Source: Vitreimonas flagellata
GTDB taxonomy: Bacteria; Pseudomonadota; Alphaproteobacteria; Caulobacterales; Aquidulcibacteraceae
DNA: 64,000 nucleotides
NCBI RefSeq assembly: GCF_004634425.1
Contig: NZ_SBJL01000003.1
Location: 124,001 to 188,000 of the forward strand
Direction: 5' to 3'
A program made the position numbers and the translations under genes. The notes beneath the pieces are model-generated. The model saw only the letters and a program-made list of their open reading frames with translations. It made no database searches and was not told where the DNA came from. Each line of letters starts with the position of its first letter. Position 1 is the first letter of the stretch. Positions 56,240-64,000 of the stretch are shown here, one piece after another.

Positions 56240-57535
56240 TCATCCGCGACGGGCGCGAAGCCAATTCTTGTGCGTGGCTTCCACTTCGTTGAGTGCGGCG
56301 AACACGCTGCGCTCGGGCGCTGTGGCGCCGGTGCGGCCCAGCGCGTAGATCTGCGCATAAAACCAATATTGCGTGGCGAAGCCGTCAATGGCGCGGATCG
56401 ATTTTATGCGCGTGAGAAAGCGTAGCCGCGAGGGCAACAACGCCAATTCGTTTTCCGCGCGCGGCAACTCGGCTGCCCCGTTTAGAAGCGCGTTCGGGCC
56501 ATCGGTCGCGACACAGAGTGGGCGGCCGAGGCCGATGACGTCAGCGGCGCCTGACCCCAATGTCTCCACCATCGCCGCACGCGTGCGAAGGCCGCCCGTC
56601 ACCATGAGCGGCGTCGATACCGCGGCTTTCATCGCCTTGGCGAAGTCCACGAAATAGGCTTCGCGCGCGATCGTGCTGGCCGCGACGTTGCGTTGCGCTT
56701 CGGGCGGCTCCAATCCTTCGATGCCGAGCAATTTGGGTTGCTCGTAGGTGCCGCCGGAAATCTCGATGAGATCGACGCCCGCTTGCTCCAGCCATTTCGC
56801 GACTTGTAAGCTGTCCTCGAAAGCGAAGCCGCCGCGCTGAAAATCGGCGCTGTTGAGCTTCACCGAAACGGGAAATTCAGCGCCCACACTTGCGCGTACT
56901 TTGTTGACGACCTCAAGCAGCAAGCGTGCGCGGTTTTGGAGTGCGCCGCCCCATTGGTCCGTGCGTTGATTGGAGCGGGGGCTCAGGAATTGCGAGATGA
57001 GATAACCGTGCGCGGCGTGCACTTGCACGCCGGTGAAGCCTGTTTCTTTGCACACGCGCGCCGCGCGCACGAAGCCGGCGATCACGTTCGCGATGTCGGC
57101 TTCGCTCATGGCGACAGGTTCGCCGAATTGCCCGCCTGGCAGGCCAAGCTTCACCGCCGACGGCGCTTTCGGGTGCGGGTTGACGCTTGTCATGGTTTGG
57201 CGCCCGGCGTGGCTGATCTGCGCCCAGAAATGAGCGCCATTGCTCGTGGCCGCGCGCGCCCAACTAGAGAGGCGTTCGCGCATGGTCGCGTCCGGCTCGC
57301 GATCAATGATTACGTTGCCGGGGCGCTCCAGATGGTCCGCGTCGATCTGGATGTTGCCGGAGAGAAGCAGGCCCGCACCGCCGCGCGCCCAAATCTCGTA
57401 CAAACGATCAAGCTCTGGCGTGGGCCGGCCTTGTGGGTCGGCGAGGCCTTCAGTCATCGCTGCTTTCGCAAGCCGGTTCCTCAGAATTGCGCCGCACGGC
57501 AGCGTGAAGGGAAGATCGATCAAGATGGGCTCCAC
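56240..57535 (-). CDS. Old-yellow-enzyme family NADH:flavin oxidoreductase
   Basis: About 431 residues if GTG 57535 is used. TTG 57589 and TTG 57523 (with GGAG just upstream) are alternatives. The TIM barrel binds FMN. Landmarks are RNRLAKAAMTEGLAD, HFWAQISHAGRQT, GVQVHAAHGYLISQFLSP (the HxxH/N active-site region), NRARLLLEVV and the C-terminal ADVIGLGRPLC. It belongs to the 2,4-dienoyl-CoA-reductase-like/xenobiotic reductase branch without the second FAD/4Fe-4S domains. It reduces activated alkenes; the physiological substrate is unknown. Confidence 0.9.
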   Translation of the reverse strand: MEPILIDLPFTLPCGAILRNRLAKAAMTEGLADPQGRPTPELDRLYEIWARGGAGLLLSGNIQIDADHLERPGNVIIDREPDATMRERLSSWARAATSNGAHFWAQISHAGRQTMTSVNPHPKAPSAVKLGLPGGQFGEPVAMSEADIANVIAGFVRAARVCKETGFTGVQVHAAHGYLISQFLSPRSNQRTDQWGGALQNRARLLLEVVNKVRASVGAEFPVSVKLNSADFQRGGFAFEDSLQVAKWLEQAGVDLIEISGGTYEQPKLLGIEGLEPPEAQRNVAASTIAREAYFVDFAKAMKAAVSTPLMVTGGLRTRAAMVETLGSGAADVIGLGRPLCVATDGPNALLNGAAELPRAENELALLPSRLRFLTRIKSIRAIDGFATQYWFYAQIYALGRTGATAPERSVFAALNEVEATHKNWLRARRG

Positions 57536-57626
57536 AGCGTAACCGGTGTTGAGGAGCCAAGAAGAAGCACGCGCCTGCGTGCGCCGCAACGCTGACGGCG
57601 CGTCGCATCGAAATTCGGTGAGGCGC

Positions 57627-59705
57627 TTAGACGCTTGTCATCCGCGCCAATCTTGGCGCTTGCAGCGCGGCGAGGCTGTCAAGCAGCGCTTGGTGCGTGA
57701 ACGGCTTTTGCAGGAATGAGATCGTGCGCGTATCGGCGTCGAGTTTTTCCTGCGTGTAGCCAGAGATCAGCAGAATCTTCATGTCGGGCGCGTGGACGGC
57801 GAGATCGCGTGCGAGGTCGGCGCCGGATTCGTTGGGACCGAGCGCGACATCAATGATAGCGCGATCGAATTGTGCGGCGCTGATCGCTTCCAAAGCGGCG
57901 TTCGGCGTCGCCACGGCGGTCACGTCGAAGCCGTGCTCTCTCAGCATGTGCGTGATCGCGGCGCGGACGAGGTCATCGTCGTCCACCAGGAGGATACGTG
58001 TATGCGTGTCGAGCTGCGCGCGCTCATGCGCAAGAACGCGCGGAACAGGTGCGGCGTCTGACGGCGGGAAGGTCAACGTGAAGCGCGCGCCTTGGCCGGG
58101 CGAGCTTTCGACCTCGATCGCGCCGCCGGATTGATTGACGAACCCATGCACCATGGAAAGGCCGAGGCCCGTGCCGAGGCCGGCGCTCTTGGTGGTGAAG
58201 AACGGGTCGAAAATCTTTGCGGCGATCTCGGGGCTCATGCCGATGCCTGTGTCGGTGAATTCAAGACGCGCGCGGCCGTCCGCATCTTGCGTCGTTGCCA
58301 GATGCAATACGCCGCCTTCGGGCATCGCGTCGGCGGCGTTGATGGCGAGATTGAGGATCGCGTTCGAGAGTTGTGCTGGATCGAGCATCGCCCAAAGCGG
58401 CTCGGGGTGCAGTGCGCTCTTGATCTCTATTTTGTCGCTTAGCATGGGCGTGAGCAGCGCGATCGCTTCTTCGACGGCGACGTTGAGATCGAGTGCGCTT
58501 GGATTGAGCACTTGCCGGCGCGAATAGGCGAGGAGCTTCGTGGTGAGGTCGCCGGCGCGCGTCGCGGCTTTCGCGATGGCCGCGCCGAGGTGCGCCGTGC
58601 GTTGCTCGGGCGCGTTTTCGAGCAATTCGGCGGAGCTCAGGATCGCTGTCAGCACATTGTTGAAATCGTGCGCGACGCCGCCAGTGAGGCGGCCGATGGC
58701 TTCGAGCTTCTGTGCTTGCAGAAGCTCTTCTTCAAGACGCACGCGCTCGGTGATGTCTTGAAAGGCGCCAATGATCACTTTGACGTCGTTCTCGGTCACG
58801 GCCTTGCCGGTGACGCGGACCCATTTCTGTTTTCCGCTCGGCAATGCGAGCGGCAATTCACGCACCCAGGGCGCGTCGGAGATCAATGAGTCCCGCAGAG
58901 CCTTGACAATGACGGGCTGTGCTTCGGGCGCGTAGAGCGAAAGTCCGAGTTGTAAATCGGGCTGCACGCCTTCGCCCAATTCCATGATGCGCCGCGTCTC
59001 GGGGCTCCATTGTAAGATTTGCGTTGTCGGTTCGAAGCGCCAGCCGCCCACCTTGGCGACGGCGGTGGTTTCCTCCAGGAACGCATTGCTTTCCGCGAGT
59101 GCGCGCGTGACGCGCTCTAGTTCTTCGTTCTTGTGCATCAGGTTTCGGTCTGATGCGCGCAGCGCGATCGCGCAGGTCACCACGGAGATACAGGCGCCCA
59201 TGGTGGCGACCATGCCGAGAAAAGCGGCGAGGGGCGGCGCGTGTGCGCTGAGGTGCAGAGATAGCAGCAGAAAGAATGCGCTGAGCGGCGGCCCCAACAA
59301 CAAAGCGGAGACGCGAGCATCCTTCTGCCCGCCGACGATGCCAGCGAGCGCTGTAACCAGCAAGCAAACAACCGCCGCCATGCGCGCGACTTCGGTGTCC
59401 GCGTTCCAGAGCAGAAGTGAGCCGGCGACCCACATGGCCGAGATCGCGCCGATCGCGATGAAATAGGGCTTGCGCAGACGCTGGTCGCCGGCGGCGATGC
59501 GCGATCTGATCCAGGTCGTGCCGCGCTCGATCAGCAGCATCAGCGCCAGCCAGCCGAGGCCCAGCCCGCTGTCAGCGAGGCCGACGATCATGCCGCCAAA
59601 GGCAAAGACGATAGGAAGGCGTATCCAGCCGATGCGCGCGTTCAGCCGCGCGCTCTGCTCCAGCGCCGTAAGGTGGCGCGGTTCTGCGCTCGCTGTCGTT
59701 GGCAC
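57627..59705 (-). CDS. Membrane-bound hybrid histidine kinase (PAS-HisKA-HATPase-REC)
   Basis: About 692 residues from GTG 59705, which has GGAG upstream; an ATG at 59870 is in frame but adds an Arg-rich stretch. Several membrane helices lie in about residues 30-180. A PAS domain follows ([27 protein letters not shown]), then HisKA with H346 ([11 protein letters not shown]). ATP-binding boxes are [30 protein letters not shown] and GLGTGLGL. The C-terminal receiver has phosphoacceptor D619 (AIIDVAL) after the acidic DDDD. No cognate regulator or output gene is adjacent, so the stimulus and target are unknown. Confidence 0.93.
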   Translation of the reverse strand: MPTTASAEPRHLTALEQSARLNARIGWIRLPIVFAFGGMIVGLADSGLGLGWLALMLLIERGTTWIRSRIAAGDQRLRKPYFIAIGAISAMWVAGSLLLWNADTEVARMAAVVCLLVTALAGIVGGQKDARVSALLLGPPLSAFFLLLSLHLSAHAPPLAAFLGMVATMGACISVVTCAIALRASDRNLMHKNEELERVTRALAESNAFLEETTAVAKVGGWRFEPTTQILQWSPETRRIMELGEGVQPDLQLGLSLYAPEAQPVIVKALRDSLISDAPWVRELPLALPSGKQKWVRVTGKAVTENDVKVIIGAFQDITERVRLEEELLQAQKLEAIGRLTGGVAHDFNNVLTAILSSAELLENAPEQRTAHLGAAIAKAATRAGDLTTKLLAYSRRQVLNPSALDLNVAVEEAIALLTPMLSDKIEIKSALHPEPLWAMLDPAQLSNAILNLAINAADAMPEGGVLHLATTQDADGRARLEFTDTGIGMSPEIAAKIFDPFFTTKSAGLGTGLGLSMVHGFVNQSGGAIEVESSPGQGARFTLTFPPSDAAPVPRVLAHERAQLDTHTRILLVDDDDLVRAAITHMLREHGFDVTAVATPNAALEAISAAQFDRAIIDVALGPNESGADLARDLAVHAPDMKILLISGYTQEKLDADTRTISFLQKPFTHQALLDSLAALQAPRLARMTSV

Positions 59706-60054
59706 GGCTCTGATGATCTCCGGAGAGGAGGCGTAGTTCCCACCAAGATCAGACTCGGACCTCGTGCGCCAACGGAAAGCGCAGGCAAAGGCAGCGAATG
59801 CCAATGGGGCTAGGTCATCTGGCCGAGCGGACGCGGATACTGGGCCGCTTTGTGGTATTGGAGGCGTCATCGGCGCTGCGCGGGTGCTGTGGTTGAGGCG
59901 CCCACGCTGGCCTTGCATCGGCGTTTGGCCCGGACTAGAAGGTCGCCTTCCACAAAATGCGGCTATTCGGAAATCTCGGCGCGCACTTTTGTCCCTGCGT
60001 AAACCCTGGTTCACGTCGGCATTTTGCGGAAAAACCCTGTAGAAACAGGCGTGT

Positions 60055-60130
60055 AGGAGTTTAGCTCAGCTGGTAGAGCATCGGTCTCCAAAACCGAGGG
60101 TCGTGGGTTCGAGTCCCTCAACTCCTGCCA
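60055..60130 (+). tRNA. tRNA-Trp (anticodon CCA)
   Basis: A 76-base cloverleaf. Acceptor arms AGGAGTT and AACTCCT, D arm AGCTCAGCTGGTAGAGC, anticodon stem TCGGT/ACCGA with loop CTCCAAA (anticodon CCA at 60088-60090), T arm GTGGGTTCGAGTCCC, discriminator G and encoded CCA. It sits directly upstream of secE, the conserved bacterial order. Confidence 0.98.
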
Positions 60131-60201
60131 TTGCCTGCTTGTCGTCGGGGCGAGCCGGTACGATGTGAATGCCGACGACAACAGGAACACGAAGAAAACG
60201 C

Positions 60202-60435
60202 ATGTCGATGGAAACGGCCGATCAAGATGGTGAACCGCGGCGCAAAGGCGGCGGTCCGTTCAAGTTCTTTGGCGAAGTGCGCGCGGAAGCACGCAAGGTC
60301 ACCTGGGCCACGCGCCAGGAAGTTACGGTGTCCGTCATCATGGTGCTGATCATGACGTCGGTGGCGGCGGTGTTTTTCTTTCTTGTCGACTTGATCCTCC
60401 GCAATCTCATTGCGTGGTTTTTGAATCTCGGTTGA
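60202..60435 (+). CDS. secE: Preprotein translocase subunit SecE
   Basis: A 77-residue protein from ATG 60202; ATG 60169 would add 11 basic residues. A short cytosolic helix (FKFFGEVRAEARKVTWATRQEV) precedes one membrane helix (about 45-67, IMVLIMTSVAAVFFFLVDLIL). It clamps SecY in the translocon. The TGA overlaps the nusG ATG by one base (TGATG), so the pair is coupled. Confidence 0.96.
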   Translation: MSMETADQDGEPRRKGGGPFKFFGEVRAEARKVTWATRQEVTVSVIMVLIMTSVAAVFFFLVDLILRNLIAWFLNLG

Positions 60436-61022
60436 TGTCCATGGTTGAAGTTCAAGAAACCCAAGCTGCACCGCGCGCCTCTTCAGGCCGCGCCCGCTGG
60501 TACATCGTTCACGCCTACTCGAATTTCGAAGGTAAGGTCGCTGAAGCGATCCGAGATCAAGCTGGCCGACAAGGCCTTGAGGCGCAATTCGAAGACATCC
60601 AGGTGCCGACCGAGGAAGTCACCGAAGTCGTGCGCGGGTCTAAGAAAGTGCGCCAGCATCGCCACTTCCCGGGCTATGTGCTCGTGAAGATGGAAATGAC
60701 CGACGAGGCCTATCACCTCGTGAAAAACACGCCGAAAGTCACGGGCTTCCTCGGCACGCAAAACAAGCCGCAGCCTGTGAGCGACAAGGAAGTCGAGCGC
60801 ATTCTCGGCCGCGTCGCCGAGCAGGGCGTGGCCAAGCCGCGTCCAGTGGTGAATTTCGAAACCGGCGAGCGCGTGCGCGTGTCGGATGGTCCGTTCCAAA
60901 GCTTCGAAGGCTTGGTCTCGGAGGTCGATGAAGAGCGGGGCCGCTTGAAGGTCGCCGTTATGATCTTCGGTCGCGAAACGCCGGTCGATCTGGAATACGG
61001 CCAGGTCGAGAAGCTGCGCTAG
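60435..61022 (+). CDS. nusG: Transcription termination/antitermination protein NusG
   Basis: A 195-residue protein. The NGN domain starts ARWYIVHAYSNFEGKVAEAI and contains RQHRHFPGYVLVKMEM. The KOW domain FETGERVRVSDGPFQSFEG follows, ending GRETPVDLEYGQVEKL. It couples RNA polymerase to Rho and ribosomes. It normally precedes rplK; here its stop overlaps that of a convergent TonB-C gene (shared CTAG) and no terminator is visible between them. Confidence 0.97.
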   Translation: MSMVEVQETQAAPRASSGRARWYIVHAYSNFEGKVAEAIRDQAGRQGLEAQFEDIQVPTEEVTEVVRGSKKVRQHRHFPGYVLVKMEMTDEAYHLVKNTPKVTGFLGTQNKPQPVSDKEVERILGRVAEQGVAKPRPVVNFETGERVRVSDGPFQSFEGLVSEVDEERGRLKVAVMIFGRETPVDLEYGQVEKLR

Positions 61023-61372
61023 TCAGCCATTCTGTAAGCGATCGGAAGCGTCACGCGATTGCCGACGGCGACGCGCGGATCGTCCGCGCTTGCAATGTAG
61101 AGCGCCGACAGGCGCAACGCGGCGGCGCCGAAGCCGTACTCAAGCGGCGTTTCGTTGTGAATGGCGCAATCGAGCGTGCGATCGTCGCGCACGGTGCAGA
61201 GCAAATGCACGTGCCCTTCAACGCCTTCGCTGAGCGCGCGCGTCGGATACGTTGCATACACCTGCGCCAGTGTGGGCTGCTGCTCGGCCCACGACGCCAA
61301 GCTTTGCGCATTCGCTGACGGAGGAGTCAGCGATAGAGCCGCCATCACAGCAAGAAAAGCAAATCGCACCAT
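61019..61372 (-). CDS. Secreted TonB C-terminal-domain protein
   Basis: A 117-residue protein from the ATG at 61372, with AAAAGGTGCACAA upstream. The signal peptide (MVRFAFLAVMAALSLTPPSA) is cleaved near ANA-Q. The mature part fits a TonB_C domain: YPTRALSEGVEGHVHLLCTVRDD, then DCAIHNETPLEYGFGAAALRLSAL. There is no ExbB/D-contacting helix or long linker, so it cannot itself transduce energy. Two Cys could form a disulfide. It diverges from a TonB-dependent receptor gene 129 bases away. Confidence 0.78.
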   Translation of the reverse strand: MVRFAFLAVMAALSLTPPSANAQSLASWAEQQPTLAQVYATYPTRALSEGVEGHVHLLCTVRDDRTLDCAIHNETPLEYGFGAAALRLSALYIASADDPRVAVGNRVTLPIAYRMAD

Positions 61373-61501
61373 TTGTGCACCTTTTAGCGCAAGTCTCGCG
61401 TCGAGAAAGCGGCTCAATTCGGCGCTGACGGGAAATGTTTTGCGCTGTGCGGCGCTGCAGGTCAGGAGGCGCGCGTGCAATTGATGTGGCGGGAGCAAAG
61501 C

Positions 61502-63715
61502 ATGCGGCTCAACGTTTTGGTGGCGTGCGCGTTTGTAGCGAGCGTTTCGCCGGCGTTCGCGCAAGAGAGCGACGAGATCGTCGTGATGGCCGACAAACGC
61601 GGCGATACGCTCGCGCAAGATTTGCCGCTCGCGCTCAACGTGTTTGGCGCTGACGACATCGCGCGCCGTCACGTCGAAGATTTGCAGAGCTTGAGCTATG
61701 CGATGCCGAACGTGCAGCTCGAAGATATTGCGACGGCGCGCGGCATTGCCAATTTCACCGTCCGCGGCGTTGGCGTGAATTCCTCCATTCTCGCAACTGA
61801 TCCAGCTGTCGGCGTGTTTGTCGATGGCGTGTATCAAGGCGTGAACGCGGGCTCGATCACAGAGGGTTTCGATCTGCAAGCGATCGAAGTGCTGCGCGGC
61901 CCGCAAGGCACGCTCTATGGTCGCAACGTGACGGGCGGTGCGGTGCTCGTGCGCTCAGCCGCGCCCACGGACGTGTTTGAAATGCGCGGCCGCGTTGCGG
62001 TGGAAACGGGGCTTAACGTCATCACCGAAGGCGTGATCTCCGGGCCGCTGGCTGAAGGCGTGCTCTCGGGCCGTTTGGCGCTTTATCATGCGAACGATGA
62101 AGGCTGGTTCGAGAACGATTTCGACGGGTCCCAATTCGGAGAGAATGAAACCAGCATCTATCGCGGCACGCTGCGCTTCACGCCGACGCGCGATCTGGAA
62201 TTTTTGCTGCGCGCGGAGCAGGGCTTTGTCGATGGCGACGGCCCGGCGGGTCAGAACCATGCTTTGTTCGATCGTGGCTCGTTCGATTTCGCGATCAACA
62301 ATAGCGGCTATGCGGCGACCGATTGGGAGCAAGCGACGCTTGAGACCAATTGGAATGTCGCGTTCGGCGATGGCGTGGTGACGAACATTGTTGGTTGGCG
62401 CTCGGTCGAAGTGCCGTGGAGCGCTGATATCGATTCTACGCCGAACTTCACGTTCCATACGCGCGTGCTGAACACGCAGGAGCAATGGAGTGAAGAGCTG
62501 CGCTACGCCGGCACGTTTGGAATCGCGGACGTAACGGCTGGGCTCTATTATTTCGAGCAGGACGTACTCTATATCGATGAGCGCAACCTTTCGCCCGCCG
62601 CCGTGCCGGGCTCAGGTTGTGGACCTTTCGACGCCGCACTCTGCCGGGTTGGCGGTGGGCAAGGCGAGTTTTCGACGGCTGCGGCTTTTGCGAATGTTGA
62701 TTGGCGTTTGAGCGATACGCTGACGCTAAGCACCGGGTTGCGCTACACGCACGAAGAAAAAGATGCACGCATCTCGCGCGTGCGCGCCGCGACGGACAAT
62801 CTCGATGGGCCGCTGGTTGTGCCGGGCGAAGGCGTTGTTGGCGGCAGCATCGATGATCGCACGCTCAATTTCTCGGATGCGCCGTACTCACTCTCATGGA
62901 ATGACGCCTCGCCGCGCGTGGCGCTGCAATGGCGGCCGAATGACACGACGAACATTTATGCGTCGTGGTCGCGCGCGTTCCGTTCGGGCGGTGTGAACTT
63001 CCGTGTGGCGTCGCTGGGCACGGCGACGGTCGCGCAACCGCCACGCACCTATGACGCGGAAGAAGTGGAGGCGATTGAGCTTGGCTGGAAGCAGGATTTT
63101 GCGGAAGGCCGTGGCCGCGTGAACCTCGCACTCTTCCACAACACGATCGACAATATGCAGCGCGAAACCAACGTGCCGGGCATTTCGGTCGTGCAGCAAA
63201 CTACGCTGAATGCGGGTGATGCTGTGATCGAGGGCGCAGAGCTAGAGGCGCGCTATGCGCTGACGGACGGGCTCACGCTCGCTGCGTACGCCGGTTACAC
63301 ACACGGCGAATATGATCGCCTGTTCACCGATTTCACCGGCGACCTCATCATCGATGAGCGTGATCTCGCCCTGGAAATTCCGCGCGTGGCGCCGTGGTCC
63401 TATGGCGTGAGCGTCGATTATGTGACGCCGCTCGCGGGCGGCGAGGTGAGCGCGCGGCTGGCGTACAATCACCGCGACGCGGCGTTCTACAGCGACAACA
63501 ATGTTGGCCGCTTGGCCGAGGCCGATATGGTCGAGGCGAGCATTGCCTATGGCCCGGCCGATGGCCGCTGGTCGCTGGCGGCTTATGGTGAGAATTTGTT
63601 GGACGAAGCCACCTGGGGCAACGACACCATCATCGGCGGTGGTTCGCCGCCGCCGACCTTTTCGCCGCTCAACAAAGGCCGCGTCCTGGGGTTTGAGCTG
63701 CGCGTGCGCTATTGA
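61502..63715 (+). CDS. TonB-dependent outer membrane receptor
   Basis: A 737-residue protein from the ATG at 61502 (GGGAG upstream). The signal peptide is cleaved near AFA-Q and is followed by the TonB box-like DEIVVMADKRG. The plug contains FTVRGVGVNSSILATDPAVG and IEVLRGPQGTLYGRNVTGGAV, which resemble the siderophore/xenobiotic-type (FecA/pupB-like) plug of sphingomonad and caulobacter receptors. The barrel ends NKGRVLGFELRVRY, terminal Tyr. It differs in size and type from the two 1000-residue receptors. The substrate is unknown. The partial membrane gene starts 23 bases downstream. Confidence 0.93.
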   Translation: MRLNVLVACAFVASVSPAFAQESDEIVVMADKRGDTLAQDLPLALNVFGADDIARRHVEDLQSLSYAMPNVQLEDIATARGIANFTVRGVGVNSSILATDPAVGVFVDGVYQGVNAGSITEGFDLQAIEVLRGPQGTLYGRNVTGGAVLVRSAAPTDVFEMRGRVAVETGLNVITEGVISGPLAEGVLSGRLALYHANDEGWFENDFDGSQFGENETSIYRGTLRFTPTRDLEFLLRAEQGFVDGDGPAGQNHALFDRGSFDFAINNSGYAATDWEQATLETNWNVAFGDGVVTNIVGWRSVEVPWSADIDSTPNFTFHTRVLNTQEQWSEELRYAGTFGIADVTAGLYYFEQDVLYIDERNLSPAAVPGSGCGPFDAALCRVGGGQGEFSTAAAFANVDWRLSDTLTLSTGLRYTHEEKDARISRVRAATDNLDGPLVVPGEGVVGGSIDDRTLNFSDAPYSLSWNDASPRVALQWRPNDTTNIYASWSRAFRSGGVNFRVASLGTATVAQPPRTYDAEEVEAIELGWKQDFAEGRGRVNLALFHNTIDNMQRETNVPGISVVQQTTLNAGDAVIEGAELEARYALTDGLTLAAYAGYTHGEYDRLFTDFTGDLIIDERDLALEIPRVAPWSYGVSVDYVTPLAGGEVSARLAYNHRDAAFYSDNNVGRLAEADMVEASIAYGPADGRWSLAAYGENLLDEATWGNDTIIGGGSPPPTFSPLNKGRVLGFELRVRY

Positions 63716-63738
63716 GGCGGCCGCGTTAAAAGAGGCGC

Positions 63739-64000
63739 ATGGCTGACTCGTCCGCGACGAATGAGACTAATGCGCGCTGGGAGGCGTGGCGCGCGCGCAT
63801 CTTCGAAATTGCGCCGCACGTGTTTGCGGCGATCGCGTTCCTCGCAGGCCTGTTCACGATCGTTGCGGTGGCGACGCCGGCGTTGCCGCGCATTCGTGGC
63901 ATCGATGGCGTCGAGCGCTTCGTCAGCGAACTCCCCGAAATAAGCGCGAGCCTCGCGGGTCTCGCCCTGATGGGTTTGGCGACGGGCTTGCGTAAGCGCG
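63739..64000 (+). CDS. Start of an MprF-like membrane protein (3' truncated by window edge)
   Basis: The ATG at 63739 has AGAGGCGC upstream; 87 codons are visible. After a polar head (MADSSATNETNARWEAW) comes a membrane helix HVFAAIAFLAGLFTIVAVATPAL, a short soluble loop, then a second hydrophobic segment ISASLAGLALMGLATGLRKR. This two-helix pattern resembles the region before the catalytic domain of phosphatidylglycerol lysyl/alanyltransferases (MprF). Identification is tentative because the catalytic part is outside the window. Confidence 0.5.
   Translation, partial: MADSSATNETNARWEAWRARIFEIAPHVFAAIAFLAGLFTIVAVATPALPRIRGIDGVERFVSELPEISASLAGLALMGLATGLRKR

Overview
This window looks like chromosomal DNA of a G+C-rich alphaproteobacterium. 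The best guess is the Caulobacterales/Hyphomonadaceae neighbourhood. This is inferred from the gene order ybgC-tolQRAB-pal-cpoB-tilS-ftsH, several large TonB-dependent receptors with an 'EAIVVTG' TonB box, many secreted proteins, and promoter-like motifs of the TTGACS type. No composition statistics or searches were run. I see no phage, transposase, CRISPR array or rRNA.

Layout. 1-9.8 kb: a partial membrane dipeptidase, then the Tol-Pal cell-envelope operon, tilS and ftsH, closed by a strong terminator. 9.8-18 kb: a VOC protein, an ArsR-SRPBCC-SRPBCC operon with a palindromic operator over its start codon, pgsA and uvrC (uvrC carries an in-frame palindromic-repeat insertion), a pair of coupled unknown secreted/cytosolic genes, chorismate mutase, a membrane-anchored SRPBCC protein, and a cold-shock protein with a long Gly/Arg-rich arm. 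18-28 kb: a VUT-family transporter, rlmJ, VOC and GNAT genes, a peroxiredoxin, a DUF4105 protein, a pseudouridine synthase with a TIR-like/Sel1 membrane protein, an ECF42-type sigma factor with its YCII (DGPF) partner, ompW behind a perfect FNR/FixK box, and a decayed DUF559 endonuclease-like gene. 28-34 kb: uvrB, then a tightly coupled three-gene unit (DarB/StlD-type ketosynthase, haem-oxygenase-like di-iron oxidase, unknown membrane-associated protein). This is my best candidate for an undescribed biosynthetic system. 34-45 kb: two large TonB-dependent receptors with matching promoter-like motifs, a TPR/2OG-Fe(II) oxygenase, an S9 peptidase and a sulfotransferase. 45-50.7 kb: rpsL-rpsG-fusA (not followed by tuf) and a secreted zinc metalloprotease with three PPC-like domains. 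50.7-56 kb: a second ArsR-SRPBCC operon (with YCII and GST) and three tandem outer-membrane beta-barrel paralogues. 56-64 kb: VOC, old-yellow-enzyme, a hybrid histidine kinase, tRNA-Trp-secE-nusG, a secreted TonB-C-domain protein divergent from a third TonB-dependent receptor, and the start of an MprF-like membrane protein.

Taken together, the region combines core housekeeping (translation, protein export, excision repair, phospholipid synthesis, envelope constriction) with nutrient-uptake receptors and several small stress-regulator cassettes. Four genes below 50 codons and many intrinsic terminators are annotated from the raw sequence. Starts were adjusted by ribosome-binding site, signal peptide and family N-terminus, so several differ from the longest open frame.
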